A stretch of 64,000 nucleotides of DNA from JACDAV01 sp964626755 (GTDB lineage: Bacteria > Chloroflexota > Limnocylindria > Limnocylindrales > CSP1-4): the NCBI GenBank assembly GCA_964626755.1, contig CAZVGO010000045.1, positions 1-64,000 on the forward strand. The letters are read 5' to 3'. The notes under the pieces were generated by a model. It saw only the letters and a list, made by a program, of their open reading frames with translations, was not told the origin of the DNA and did not search any database. Position numbers and translations under genes: made by a program. This document shows, one piece after another, positions 51,555 to 61,796 of the stretch; position 1 is the first letter of the stretch, and each line of letters opens with the position of its first letter.

Positions 51555-52013
51555 ATGAAGGACACAAAGAAGTCCCCCAGGAGCACCACCGCAACCGGCA
51601 AGACGTCCAGGAGATTCTCGGACGAGGAACGAGACGCGATGAAGGAGCGCGCCAAGGAGCTGAAGGCGGCCACGGGCAGCGCGGACGCGGAAAAGGCCGT
51701 TCTCGCGAAGATCGCCGAGATGCCTGAACCGGATCGCGTCATCGCCAAGCGGCTCCATGCCCTCATCAAGGCCAGCGCCCCAGCCCTGTCGCCGAGAACC
51801 TGGTACGGGATGCCCGCGTATGCCAAGGACGGCAAGGTCGTCTGCTTCTTTACGAGCGCGGACAAGTTCAAGTCGAGGTACGCGACGTTCGGCTTCAGCG
51901 ACGACGCGAACCTCGACGAAGGCACCATGTGGCCGACCTCCTTCGCGCTGACGAAGTTGACCGCCGCCGACGAGGCAAGGATCGGCGCGCTCGTGAAGAA
52001 AGCGGTGCGCTGA
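51555..52013 (+). CDS. DUF1801-domain protein
   Basis: 152 residues, ATG start. A basic N-terminus (FSDEERDAMKERAKELKAAT) is followed by the DUF1801/YdhG-like fold: ALSPRTWYGMPAYAKDGKVV, CFFTSADKFKSRYATFGFSD and TMWPTSFALTKLTAADEARI. The W-Y-G-M-P-A-Y motif is typical. Function in the family is not established (iron-binding and stress roles proposed for relatives). Its own short unit after fhs. Confidence 0.8.
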   Translation: MKDTKKSPRSTTATGKTSRRFSDEERDAMKERAKELKAATGSADAEKAVLAKIAEMPEPDRVIAKRLHALIKASAPALSPRTWYGMPAYAKDGKVVCFFTSADKFKSRYATFGFSDDANLDEGTMWPTSFALTKLTAADEARIGALVKKAVR

Positions 52014-52088
52014 GGCTCGACGTCGCCACCCGGCGCCGCGCGTCGGATGCCCGACCGCAGGAGGTCCGGCCCGGAGGTCAGGAGCCGG

Positions 52089-52268
52089 TCAGGCGCGCGC
52101 GGCGGCCGCCGCGACGACGAAGCACGCAGCGACGAGGAGCCCGAGGAGGATCCCCACCGCGGCGGCAGTCCAGGCGCGGGTGTCGACCGGTCCCGGCCTC
52201 AGCGTCGCGTGCGGATCGTGCTCGATGACCACGGCTTCTTCCGCCGCGGGGTGATGAGGGTCGGTCAT
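52089..52268 (-). CDS. 59-residue single-helix membrane protein
   Basis: ATG at 52268 with GGAGG 11 bases upstream. An acidic/histidine-rich N-terminus (MTDPHHPAAEEAVVIEHDPH) leads to one hydrophobic helix (VGILLGLLVAACFVVAAAAA) ending RA. High third-position GC and a proper ribosome-binding site support coding. Divergent from the MFS gene at 52331. No family recognised. Confidence 0.55.
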   Translation of the reverse strand: MTDPHHPAAEEAVVIEHDPHATLRPGPVDTRAWTAAAVGILLGLLVAACFVVAAAAARA

Positions 52269-52330
52269 GCGGGCTGCTACCTCCGCGCGGATTCTCCCAC
52301 GCCGGCCGGGGCCCCGCGTAGATTCTGCGG

Positions 52331-53569
52331 GTGAGTCTCGGACTGAGCCGCGACGGCCGGCTGCTGTTCGCCGCCCGCATCGCGCGGATGTTCGGCTACG
52401 GCTCGATCGCCGTCATCCTCGTGCTCTACCTGGCCCGGCTCGGTCTCGACGGCGTGGCGATCGGGCTGGTCCTGAGCCTGACGCTCGCCGGCGACACGCT
52501 GATCAGCCTGTGGCTCACGACCCACGCCGACCGGCTCGGGCGGCGCCGGATCCTCCTCATCGGCGCGGTCCTCATGGCGATCGCGGGTGTCGTCTTCGCG
52601 GCCACGGACGCCTTTGCCCTGCTCCTCGTCGCCGCGACGATCGGGGTCATCAGCCCATCCGGTCACGAGGTGGGCCCGTTCCTCGCGGTCGAGCAGGCAT
52701 CGCTCAGCCAGACGATCGTGGACCGGCGCCGGACGCACGTGTTCGCCTGGTACAACCTCGCCGGCTCGGTCGCCGCGGCGGTCGGGGCACTCGCGGCGGG
52801 GCTGATCGTGACCGCGGCCGAGGCCGCTGGATTCGACGACCTCGCCGGGTACCGGTTCGTGATGCTCGTCTACGCGGCCATCGGCGTCGCCATCGCCGCG
52901 CTGTTCAGCCGCGTCTCGGCGGCGGTCGAGGTGTCCGCCCCGGCCGACACGACGGTCGCCCGCCGGCTCGGGCTCCACCGGTCGCGGAACACGGTCCTCG
53001 GTCTCTCCGGCCTCTTCGCGATCGATGCCTTCGCCGGTGGCCTGGTCATGCAGAGCATCCTGGCCTTCTGGTTCCACCAGACGTACGGCGTGTCCGAGGC
53101 TCTCCTCGGGGGGATCTTCTTCGCGGCCAACCTGCTGGCCGCCGCCTCTGCCCTTGCGGCGGCCCGGATCGCGGCCCGGATCGGCCTCATCAACACGATG
53201 GTCTTCACCCACCTGCCGTCGAACGTCCTGCTGATCCTCGTCCCGCTGATGCCGAGCCTGCCGCTGGCGATCGCCGTCCTGCTGGCGCGGTTCAGCATCA
53301 GCCAGATGGACGTCCCGACCCGGCAGAGCTACACGATCGCGGTGGTCGCGCCGGACGAGCGGTCGGCCGCCGCCGGGGTGACCGGGATCGCCCGGTCGAT
53401 CGGTGCGGCGCTGAGCGCGAACCTGGCCGGCCCGCTCGTTGCCACACCGGCCCTGGCCGCGCTGCCGTTCTTCATCGGCGGCGGGCTGAAGATCGTCTAC
53501 GACCTGCTGCTCTGGGTCGCGTTCAAGGCCCGGCCGGCGCCCGAGGAGATAGCTCGCGACGCTCATTGA
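52331..53569 (+). CDS. MFS transporter
   Basis: 412 residues, GTG start, 12 hydrophobic helices. The loop motif between helices 2 and 3 is WLTTHADRLGRRRILLIGAV (the GxxxDRxGRR type). The second half begins near SRNTVLGLSGLFAIDAFAGG. Resembles drug/solute exporters of Chloroflexota; substrate unknown. Single-gene unit. Confidence 0.85.
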   Translation: MSLGLSRDGRLLFAARIARMFGYGSIAVILVLYLARLGLDGVAIGLVLSLTLAGDTLISLWLTTHADRLGRRRILLIGAVLMAIAGVVFAATDAFALLLVAATIGVISPSGHEVGPFLAVEQASLSQTIVDRRRTHVFAWYNLAGSVAAAVGALAAGLIVTAAEAAGFDDLAGYRFVMLVYAAIGVAIAALFSRVSAAVEVSAPADTTVARRLGLHRSRNTVLGLSGLFAIDAFAGGLVMQSILAFWFHQTYGVSEALLGGIFFAANLLAAASALAAARIAARIGLINTMVFTHLPSNVLLILVPLMPSLPLAIAVLLARFSISQMDVPTRQSYTIAVVAPDERSAAAGVTGIARSIGAALSANLAGPLVATPALAALPFFIGGGLKIVYDLLLWVAFKARPAPEEIARDAH

Positions 53570-53647
53570 TGACCCGGCGTCGTCTCCCCATTAGGGACCG
53601 CGCGGACTCGTCGTCGGGACGGTGCGGGTACGATCAAGCCAACAGCC

Positions 53648-53947
53648 GTGACCTATTCGATCACCCACCGAAATGGATCGATGGAAGCCGACCCGCGCTC
53701 GAGTGCCCTCGACGCGCTCGTCGCGGAGCTTGACGGCGCAGACCGCGAACAGCCCGACGTGGCCGTGTCCCACCAGACTGGATGGACGCTCTCCGCCTTT
53801 GCCAGCGGCCGACTGATCTACGAGAACGCCGAGGATGACAACACTCCACGGCGTGAAATGGTCGTCGAGCGGACCGTGCTGCGCGAGCTATTTGGCGCTC
53901 TTGCCGAGGGCGATTTCCGACGGCTGGAGTCGCAGGACTGGCGATGA
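53648..53947 (+). CDS. Small hypothetical protein
   Basis: 99 residues from a GTG at 53648 (an ATG lies 11 codons later). Acidic, with strand-helix-strand texture (QTGWTLSAFASGRLIYENAE, MVVERTVLRELFGALAEGDF). The composition and size resemble single-domain immunity or accessory proteins, but no family is recognised. First of three small plus-strand genes between the MFS and DedA genes. Confidence 0.5.
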   Translation: MTYSITHRNGSMEADPRSSALDALVAELDGADREQPDVAVSHQTGWTLSAFASGRLIYENAEDDNTPRREMVVERTVLRELFGALAEGDFRRLESQDWR

Positions 53948-54002
53948 CGAGTCGGGGACATTCACGCACGCTGAGTGAGTTCCCGGCGACTACCCTTGGC
54001 GA

Positions 54003-54434
54003 GTGGCGACTTCCTACCTCCTTGACCCGGAGGTGCCCGGCGGGCTTGGTCAACGAACCGACCTAGAGCCACGCGCGAACGGATATCCAGTGGTGAAGCA
54101 CCTTCATTTCGAGTTCGCCGGATGGCTCGGAGACGACTTGATTACGACTCACCCCGTCTACCTGGTCACGACTGCGCTCGCGTCGGCGCTTCGCAACTCC
54201 GGTCTGTCGGGCTTCATCCTGACCGCCGATCTAGACGTGACCTCCGACGAGCAGCTGTTGGATCTCGAACCCGGCTGGCGGCCCCCATCAGTGGAGTGGC
54301 TTAGGGTGAGCGGTGCGCCTGGGATCGATGACTTCGGCCTGACCGAGCATGCCAAGTTGGTGGTGTCGTCTGCCGCCTTGGCCATCCTTCGGCGGCACCG
54401 CATGGACCACTGCGGAGTTCGCGTATTCGGGTGA
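54003..54434 (+). CDS. Hypothetical protein, immunity-protein-like
   Basis: 143 residues, GTG start. Shows SYLLDPEVPGGLGQRTDLEP near the N-terminus, a middle with FEFAGWLGDDLITTHPVYLV, and WLRVSGAPGIDDFGLTEHAK near the end. This layout is familiar from uncharacterised proteins encoded beside polymorphic toxins in other bacteria, which may be immunity proteins; no toxin gene is seen here. Overlapping or neighbouring small genes follow. Confidence 0.5.
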   Translation: MATSYLLDPEVPGGLGQRTDLEPRANGYPVVKHLHFEFAGWLGDDLITTHPVYLVTTALASALRNSGLSGFILTADLDVTSDEQLLDLEPGWRPPSVEWLRVSGAPGIDDFGLTEHAKLVVSSAALAILRRHRMDHCGVRVFG

Positions 54435-54477
54435 CATTGCCGAACGCTCGGTGATCACAGCGTTGTACCGTGAGGAC

Positions 54478-54864
54478 ATGGATCGCGGCGATAGTTCGGC
54501 CGTCCCCGACGACGTCGTCTTGATCGCTCTCGGAACGCCCGGTCAGTCACTGACCGTCCGGCTGACGGGCCCGACAGCGCCTAAAGCCATCATCGCGACC
54601 GAGCGCGCATGGCGGAACGCGAGGATCGAGATTGATGCTGCCCCCTTCTCGGGTGTCATTCAGACGGTGCTGACCTCGAGTGACTTGGAGCAGTACCGAG
54701 CGGCGATGGAGAGTCTCGCCGCGACTGGTCACGCGGTTATCGGGGGAGACCGCGGACCGAGGATCGAACTGAACCGAGACGGCTCCGTCATCGAAGTGTC
54801 GGTCAGCCCGAGCGGCGACGACCCCTGGCCTATCATCCGTTACCTGGTCTTTCCCTTGAGCTGA
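54478..54864 (+). CDS. Small hypothetical protein
   Basis: 128 residues from the ATG at 54478 (GAGG just upstream). A beta-rich N-terminus (LTVRLTGPTAPKAIIATERA) leads to a helix (LEQYRAAMESLAATGHAVIG) and two closing strands (GSVIEVSVSPSGDDPWPIIR). Size and strand order recall small immunity-type or WapI-like proteins, weakly. Its end converges on a doubtful minus-strand ORF. Confidence 0.5.
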   Translation: MDRGDSSAVPDDVVLIALGTPGQSLTVRLTGPTAPKAIIATERAWRNARIEIDAAPFSGVIQTVLTSSDLEQYRAAMESLAATGHAVIGGDRGPRIELNRDGSVIEVSVSPSGDDPWPIIRYLVFPLS

Positions 54865-54971
54865 CAAAGGGCACGCCGCCTAAGGACATCTACGCACGCA
54901 GGCCGACGCAGGCCCAGCACCCCGACGAAGTACATCACCCCTGCGATGGCCAGGATGAGGCGTGGCTCCAT
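54840..54971 (-). CDS. Doubtful 43-residue ORF downstream of dedA-like gene
   Basis: ATG at 54971, ending TAA at 54840. The first 22 residues are hydrophobic (LILAIAGVMYFVGVLGL), the rest basic. Lies 12 bp after the DedA stop on the same strand and overlaps the 3' end of the opposite gene; may be an artefact. Confidence 0.25.
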   Translation of the reverse strand: MEPRLILAIAGVMYFVGVLGLRRPACVDVLRRRALCQLKGKTR

Positions 54972-54983
54972 GGCCGCCCCGGT

Positions 54984-55652
54984 TCAGGCGGTGCGCCGCC
55001 GACGCGGGCGAATGATGCGCAGCCAGATCCAGGCGACGACGATGACCAACAGGATCGCGATCACCGCGTACTCGAACTGCTTGATGATCCCGCCGATCGT
55101 TTCCCAGTTTGCCCCGAGCTGCTGCCCCGCGAACACGAGCATGAACGTCCACGGCAGCGACCCGAGGGCCGTCCAGACGATGAACGGCCCCAACCGCATC
55201 CGGGCGACACCGGCCGCGAACGACACGAGCGAGCGGATGACCGGCACCATCCGGCCGAAGAACGCGGCCTTCGTTCCGTGCCGGGCGAAGAACGCGTCGG
55301 TCCGGTCGAGGTCCGCGGGGGCGATCCCCAGGTAGCGGCCCCAGCGCTCGATGATCGGCCGGCCACCGTAGTAGCCGATCGCGTACGCGACGAGCGCGCC
55401 GACCGTCGCTCCGAGCGTCCCGGCGAGCGTGACCAGCACGAGGTTCCACGGCTGGCCCGTCAGCGGCTCAATGCTGGTCCCCTCCCCGACGAGGAAGCCG
55501 GCGAACGGCAGGACGAGCTCCGATGGGATCGGGATGATGACGCTCTCGATCGCCACCCAGAGGGCGACTCCGAGGTACCCGACCGCGTTGTAGACGTCCG
55601 TCACGAGCGCGCGGACGGGCCCGTTCAGGAAGTCGAACACGACGGCCAGCAT
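54984..55652 (-). CDS. DedA-family (SNARE-associated/VTT) membrane protein
   Basis: 222 residues. Characteristic DedA features: ESVIIPIPSELVLPFAGFLV, GATVGALVAYAIGYYGGRPI and the motif HGTKAAFFGRMVPVIRSLVS followed by FAAGVARM (the FxGRxxPxxRxxxSxxAGxxxM signature). Five to six helices, basic C-terminus. DedA proteins are undecaprenyl-phosphate or phospholipid transporters/scramblases of the inner membrane. Divergent from hutH, 19 bp apart. Confidence 0.92.
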   Translation of the reverse strand: MLAVVFDFLNGPVRALVTDVYNAVGYLGVALWVAIESVIIPIPSELVLPFAGFLVGEGTSIEPLTGQPWNLVLVTLAGTLGATVGALVAYAIGYYGGRPIIERWGRYLGIAPADLDRTDAFFARHGTKAAFFGRMVPVIRSLVSFAAGVARMRLGPFIVWTALGSLPWTFMLVFAGQQLGANWETIGGIIKQFEYAVIAILLVIVVAWIWLRIIRPRRRRTA

Positions 55653-55671
55653 AGCCGACTATCCTCGGCGG

Positions 55672-57312
55672 GTGACCCAGCCGCCCGATCGGCCGACGCC
55701 CGACGACCCGCACTTCACGCCCGTCCGGAAGGCGCCTGCGGGACCCGAGGACACGGTCGTCCTGACCGGCGCGGACCTGACCGTCGAGGACGTCGAGGCG
55801 GTTGCCCGGCGGGGCGCGCGCGTGGCGCTCGACGTCCACGCCCGGGAGCGGATGCAGGAGGCACGGGCCGTCATCGAAGGCCTCGTCGCGAGTGGCGAGG
55901 TCGTGTACGGGGTGACGACCGGGTTCGGTGATCTCGCGTCGACGTTCGTGCCGGGCGAGGATGCCGAGCGGCTCCAGGAGAACCTCCTGATGAGCCACGC
56001 CGCGGGCGTCGGGCCCTCGTTTCCGCGCGAAGTCGTCAGGGCAATGCTCCTGCTCCGGGCGAACACGCTCGCCCTGGGGCACAGCGGCTGCCGGCCACTG
56101 GTCGTGGACCGCCTCCTGGCGTTCCTCGAGCTGGGCGTCCACCCGGTGGTCCCCGAGCAGGGGAGCGTCGGGGCGTCTGGTGATCTCGCGCCGCTCGCCC
56201 ACCTCGCGCTGCCGCTCATCGGCCGCGGGCAGGTGGAGCGCAACGGCCAGGCCGTGCCGGCACGGATCGCCCTCAAGGAGGTCGGCCTCGAGCCGCTCCG
56301 GCTCGGCCCGAAGGAGGGCCTCGCGCTCCTCAACGGGACCCAGATGATGAGCGCGATCGGGGCCCTGCTCGTGGCCGACGCGGAACGACTGTCGCGGACG
56401 GCGAGTGTCGCGGCGGCGATGAGTGTCGAGGCGCTGCTCGGCACGGACGTCGCGTTCGCGGCCGAATACCAGCTGGCGCGGCCCCACCCGGGCCAGGTCG
56501 CCGTGGCGGCGGAGCTCCGCCGGCTGCTCCGCGATTCGGCGATCCAGCGGAGCCATCACGGCCACGCCCACAAGGTCCAGGACCCGTACTCGCTGCGCTG
56601 CGTGCCCCAGGTCCACGGCGCGGTTCGCGACGCTCTCGACCACCTCCGGCGCGTCCTCGACATCGAGCTCAACTCGGCAACGGACAACCCGCTCGTATTC
56701 CCGGGCGGTGGCGTCGCCGACGCCGACACGGTCGCGACCGGCGGCGGGCGAGTGATCAGCGGCGGGAACTTCCACGGCGAGCCGATCGCGCTCGCCCTCG
56801 ACTTCGCCAAGCTCGCGATCGCCGAGCTCGGCTCGATCAGCGAGCGGCGGACGGCGCTGCTCGTCGACCCGCGCCTGAACGGCGGGCTGCCGCCGTTCCT
56901 CGCTGCGAGCTCCGGCCTCGAGTCGGGAATGATGATCTACCAGTACACGGCGGCCGCCCTCGCCTCGGAGAACAAGGTCCTCGCCCACCCGGCGTCGGTC
57001 GACTCGATCCCGACGAGCGCGAACCAGGAGGACCACGTGTCGATGGGCTCGATCTCGGCCCGCCACGCGCGGCGAGTCCTCGAGCACGTCGAGCAGATCC
57101 TTGCGATCGAGCTGGTGGTGGCGGCCCAGGCGCTCGACCTGCGGATGGGCCTCCTCGACGGGGCGGCGCCCGGAGCCGGCGTGGCCGAGGCGCTCATGCG
57201 CGTCCGCGGGCGGGTGCCTCACCTCGACGAGGACCGCGAGCCGGGGCCGGACCTCGCGGCCGCGGCGGAGCTCGTCCGCGGAGGCGCGCTGGCCGATCTG
57301 GCCGGGTCGTAG
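55672..57312 (+). CDS. hutH: Histidine ammonia-lyase
   Basis: 546 residues, slightly longer than usual because of a proline-rich N-terminus. YGVTTGFGDLAS, the MIO-forming ASGD in GASGDLAPLAHLALP at about 168, and NGTQMMSAIG are canonical. The C-terminal part has QYTAAALASENK and TSANQEDHVSMGS. It deaminates histidine to urocanate, the first step of histidine degradation. GTG start. hutU follows 2.3 kb downstream on the same strand, separated by four unrelated genes. Confidence 0.95.
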   Translation: MTQPPDRPTPDDPHFTPVRKAPAGPEDTVVLTGADLTVEDVEAVARRGARVALDVHARERMQEARAVIEGLVASGEVVYGVTTGFGDLASTFVPGEDAERLQENLLMSHAAGVGPSFPREVVRAMLLLRANTLALGHSGCRPLVVDRLLAFLELGVHPVVPEQGSVGASGDLAPLAHLALPLIGRGQVERNGQAVPARIALKEVGLEPLRLGPKEGLALLNGTQMMSAIGALLVADAERLSRTASVAAAMSVEALLGTDVAFAAEYQLARPHPGQVAVAAELRRLLRDSAIQRSHHGHAHKVQDPYSLRCVPQVHGAVRDALDHLRRVLDIELNSATDNPLVFPGGGVADADTVATGGGRVISGGNFHGEPIALALDFAKLAIAELGSISERRTALLVDPRLNGGLPPFLAASSGLESGMMIYQYTAAALASENKVLAHPASVDSIPTSANQEDHVSMGSISARHARRVLEHVEQILAIELVVAAQALDLRMGLLDGAAPGAGVAEALMRVRGRVPHLDEDREPGPDLAAAAELVRGGALADLAGS

Positions 57313-57321
57313 ACTCCGGCC

Positions 57322-58083
57322 ATGGCCGGTATCCGGATCGTCGACGTGACCGACGAAGCGAGCTTCGCGCTGCTCCCGCCGTGCGCCGATCCCGCGTTCG
57401 ATCACCGAACGTGCGACTACTGGGAGGACGCCGATCGGGGCTCGAAGGCCGCCCGCCCGGCGTGGCTCGAGCCTGCCCCTCCACGGCCCCCGGAACGGCC
57501 GCAGACGGGCAACCCGTTCCTCGACGATGCCGTGGAGCCGGCCGTCAACCCGTTCGCGCCGGCGTCTCGCGGCCCGGCCGTCAATCCGTTCGCGCCCGAC
57601 GCAGACGCACTCGCGGACAACCCATTCGCGCCGTCGCGTGCGCCGCGACCGCGAGTGGCCCCGGGCGCACCCCGCAAGCTCGGGCTCCTCGGTCGCGGCC
57701 TCGGCGTGTTCGGAAGCTACGCGAAGGTCCTGCTTGTCGACGACGCGCCGGCCGCTTACGCCCAGTTCGGGCCGCTGTCCGCCTACCCGCGGGCGGGACG
57801 CCTGCGCGACCTCTACCCGCAGCTCCCGGAGGCGCCGCTGCCCGCGGTGATCACCTGCATCGCGACGACCCGCGAAGCGCGGCGCCAGGGCCGCGCCCTC
57901 ACCCTCGTGGCGGCCGTGTGCGACGACCTTGCGGGCCGAGGCTTTGCGGCGGTCGAGGCCTACCCGGAACGGGGCGCCCCGGAGGACGCGACGAGCGCGG
58001 CGACCCCGGAATTCTGGCTCGCCGCCGAGTTCGCAATGGCCGTCGAGGACGACCGTTTTCCGGTCATGCGACGGGAGCTGTAG
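57322..58083 (+). CDS. GNAT-like acetyltransferase with an NPF-repeat insert
   Basis: 253 residues, starting 9 bp after hutH. After the N-terminal strand and CDYWEDADRGSK comes a disordered proline-rich insert at about 50-112 with four NPF motifs (NPFLDD, NPFAPAS, NPFAPDA, NPFAPSR). The fold then continues with VLLVDDAPAAYAQFGPLSAY, VITCIATTREARRQGRALTL and FWLAAEFAMAVED. The R-x-x-G-x-A acetyl-CoA loop is recognisable (RRQGRA). Substrate unknown. Confidence 0.7.
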   Translation: MAGIRIVDVTDEASFALLPPCADPAFDHRTCDYWEDADRGSKAARPAWLEPAPPRPPERPQTGNPFLDDAVEPAVNPFAPASRGPAVNPFAPDADALADNPFAPSRAPRPRVAPGAPRKLGLLGRGLGVFGSYAKVLLVDDAPAAYAQFGPLSAYPRAGRLRDLYPQLPEAPLPAVITCIATTREARRQGRALTLVAAVCDDLAGRGFAAVEAYPERGAPEDATSAATPEFWLAAEFAMAVEDDRFPVMRREL

Positions 58084-58100
58084 GGAGGTACCGTGTCGGC

Positions 58101-58523
58101 ATGGCGATGACCCAGGCGCTCGGCAGCGTCACGAAGGTCCGCGGCGCCCTGATCTTCGTCGAGGATATCGAGGCGGAATTGAGGTTCTACCGCGACGTCC
58201 TCGGCCTTCGACTCCTCTACCGGACCCAGAAGTTCGTCCGCTTCGACGCGACCCAGGGGACGAGCCTGTCGCTCATCGCCGGCGGCCACGCGAGCGCCGA
58301 GCCGAAGGACTTCCGGCAGGGCGGCGTCGTCCCCGAGATCATCGTCGACAACCTCGAGCTGGCGGTCCGCCGACTCGACGGGGCGGGCGTCCGGCACGAG
58401 GACGAGGTCCGGACCGCGTGGGGCCAGTTCGTGTTCTTCTGGGATCCCGAGGGCAACCCGCTCCAGTACTACGAGTCCGCCTACGTCCGGCCGGACGCGG
58501 ACCCGGAGCGGATCTCCGGGTAG
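58101..58523 (+). CDS. Glyoxalase/VOC-family protein
   Basis: 140 residues from the ATG at 58101. Two beta-alpha-beta-beta-beta halves: ALIFVEDIEAELRFYRDVLG with LRLLYRTQKFVRFDA, and EIIVDNLELAVRRLDGAGVR with FFWDPEGNPLQYYES. The D-P-E-G-N-x-L-x-x-Y-E ending is typical of VOC metalloenzymes. Reaction unknown. Its stop overlaps the next start by one base (TAGTG). Confidence 0.85.
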   Translation: MAMTQALGSVTKVRGALIFVEDIEAELRFYRDVLGLRLLYRTQKFVRFDATQGTSLSLIAGGHASAEPKDFRQGGVVPEIIVDNLELAVRRLDGAGVRHEDEVRTAWGQFVFFWDPEGNPLQYYESAYVRPDADPERISG

Positions 58524-59065
58524 TGCGGGCCAGGCTCGCGGTCGCGGGCATCGCGCTGGCGCTCGCCGGCTGTGCGACACCCGCGCCGACTCCCACGCCC
58601 ACGGCACCGTCCGGTCCGGTCGCGATCGATCCGTCGCTGCTCGACCACCTCCCGGCCCAGGTCGATGGCCTCGACGTGATGCGCAGCGCCGAGTCGGACC
58701 TGGCGGCGGCAGCCGATCCCGTCGTGACCGAGTTCGGGCAGGGCGTGGTTACGGGCCTGGCCGTCGATCCGGCGTCCGGGGACTTTGCCTACGCGACTCT
58801 CGTCCGGCTGCGCCCGGACGCCTTCACCGAGGACCTCTATCGGAGCTGGCGCGACACCTTCAATGAAGGAGCCTGCTCGCAGGCCGGCGGTGTCGTCCGG
58901 GTAGCGGTCACGGAGATCTCTGGGCGTGAGGTCCACATCGGCTCGTGCGAAGGCGGCGTTCGGACGTATCACGTCTGGCTCGGGAACAGCCGGGTGCTCG
59001 TCTCCGTCTCGGCGGCCGGAGAGCGGAGACTCGGCGAGCTGCTCGTCAAAAGCCTCGAGGACTGA
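58523..59065 (+). CDS. Small lipoprotein
   Basis: 180 residues, GTG overlapping the preceding stop. Signal peptide VRARLAVAGIALALAGC with lipobox LAGC, a Thr/Pro linker, then a compact domain with DGLDVMRSAESDLAAAAD, FAYATLVRLRPDAFTEDLYR and two later cysteines (EGACSQAGG, GSCEGG) that could pair. Resembles uncharacterised exported proteins of Chloroflexota. Confidence 0.7.
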   Translation: MRARLAVAGIALALAGCATPAPTPTPTAPSGPVAIDPSLLDHLPAQVDGLDVMRSAESDLAAAADPVVTEFGQGVVTGLAVDPASGDFAYATLVRLRPDAFTEDLYRSWRDTFNEGACSQAGGVVRVAVTEISGREVHIGSCEGGVRTYHVWLGNSRVLVSVSAAGERRLGELLVKSLED

Positions 59066-59208
59066 ACGGCAGAGGACGCGGAACGTAGGCGAAACGCACG
59101 AGGGCCGCCCGCGCGCCTCCACATCGGCGTAGATTGCGTGCGCGGCGGGCGCGCAGCGCCTCGTGCGTGACCGGCCCACGCATTGCGGCCGCTTCAAGGA
59201 GTGTGCAC

Positions 59209-59628
59209 ATGACCATGGAACAGCGACCCACATCGGCGCGACCGACGGGAGTGACAATCCTCGCCGTCGTGGCTGCGATCTTCGGCGCCTTGAGCTTGTT
59301 CCTGGGGCTGGCGGCGGTCGGTCTCGGCGGTGTTGCCGCCGGAGCGACGGGCAACGCTGTTCTCGGTGGCCTGGTCGTCCTGGCCGGCCTGATTGCCCTG
59401 GCGACCGGCGCCGTCTACCTTGCGTTCGCGTATGGTGCCTGGACCCTCAAGCCATGGGCGTGGCTGCTCGGCATGATCGGGGCCGGGTTAGGAATCGTGT
59501 CCGCAATCGTGAACTTCCTCAACGATTCGAACCAGCTGATCAGCACCATCTTCGGTATTGCCATCAGCGCCGTCATCATCTACTACCTCAACACGCCCGC
59601 GGTGAAGGCCGCGTTCCGGCGCGCCTGA
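59209..59628 (+). CDS. Four-helix membrane protein of unknown function
   Basis: 139 residues; ATG with AAGGAG eight bases upstream. Four hydrophobic helices: VTILAVVAAIFGALSLFLGL, VLGGLVVLAGLIALATGAVY, AWLLGMIGAGLGIVSAIVNF and a C-terminal ISTIFGIAISAVIIYYLN, ending NTPAVKAAFRRA. The NTPxVKxAF end and the helix order are seen in DUF2127-type or related small membrane proteins. Sits between the lipoprotein and hutU, 7 bp before hutU, so probably co-transcribed with it. Confidence 0.65.
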   Translation: MTMEQRPTSARPTGVTILAVVAAIFGALSLFLGLAAVGLGGVAAGATGNAVLGGLVVLAGLIALATGAVYLAFAYGAWTLKPWAWLLGMIGAGLGIVSAIVNFLNDSNQLISTIFGIAISAVIIYYLNTPAVKAAFRRA

Positions 59629-59635
59629 TCCGGAC

Positions 59636-61303
<1,668 letters not shown>

Positions 61304-61306
61304 CCG

Positions 61307-61789
61307 ATGGACTGGCTGACGCTGCTGCTGAAGCTCGCCCACGTAGTGGCCGCGTTCGCCCTCGTCACCGGCTTCGTCGGGCGCGGGACGCTGCTGAGTC
61401 GCGCGAGCCGCGCCGCCGATGTCGAGCAGCAGCACCTGTTGGCAGATGCAGCATCACCGTTCGAGGCAGCAGTCCGCGTGAGCAGCGTGGCCGTAATCGT
61501 CCTCGGCCTTGCGACCGCATCAGCCCAGGGGTACGAGTGGCTCGGCCTCACGACACTGTGGATGCTGCTCTCGGTGCTGCTCATGGTGCCCATGATCGTG
61601 CTCGTCCCGGCCGTCTTCGTCCCTCGCGGCCGCGTCTTCGAGTCGGAGATGGCGGCCGCCCGCCAGGCCGGCGAGATTACCGATGGCCTCCGCCGCGCCT
61701 GGGCTGATCCGGCGGTCGCGTTCGCACGCCAATACGAGCTGGTGGGCACCGGGCTCATCGTCGCGCTCATGGTGCTCAAGCCGTTCTGA
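61307..61789 (+). CDS. DUF2269-like integral membrane protein
   Basis: 160 residues, starting 3 bp after hutU. Four helices: LLLKLAHVVAAFALVTGFVG, VSSVAVIVLGLATASAQGYE, LWMLLSVLLMVPMIVLVPAV and LVGTGLIVALMVLKPF. The K-x-x-H near the N-terminus and the overall order resemble DUF2269 predicted membrane proteins. Tight spacing suggests it belongs to the hutU transcript; a transport role is only a guess. Confidence 0.65.
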   Translation: MDWLTLLLKLAHVVAAFALVTGFVGRGTLLSRASRAADVEQQHLLADAASPFEAAVRVSSVAVIVLGLATASAQGYEWLGLTTLWMLLSVLLMVPMIVLVPAVFVPRGRVFESEMAAARQAGEITDGLRRAWADPAVAFARQYELVGTGLIVALMVLKPF

Positions 61790-61796
61790 CCGACGC

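Noticed and set aside
55468..57405. Long minus-strand frame opposite hutH
   Set aside because: Shadow of the strongly conserved hutH; no recognisable motif.
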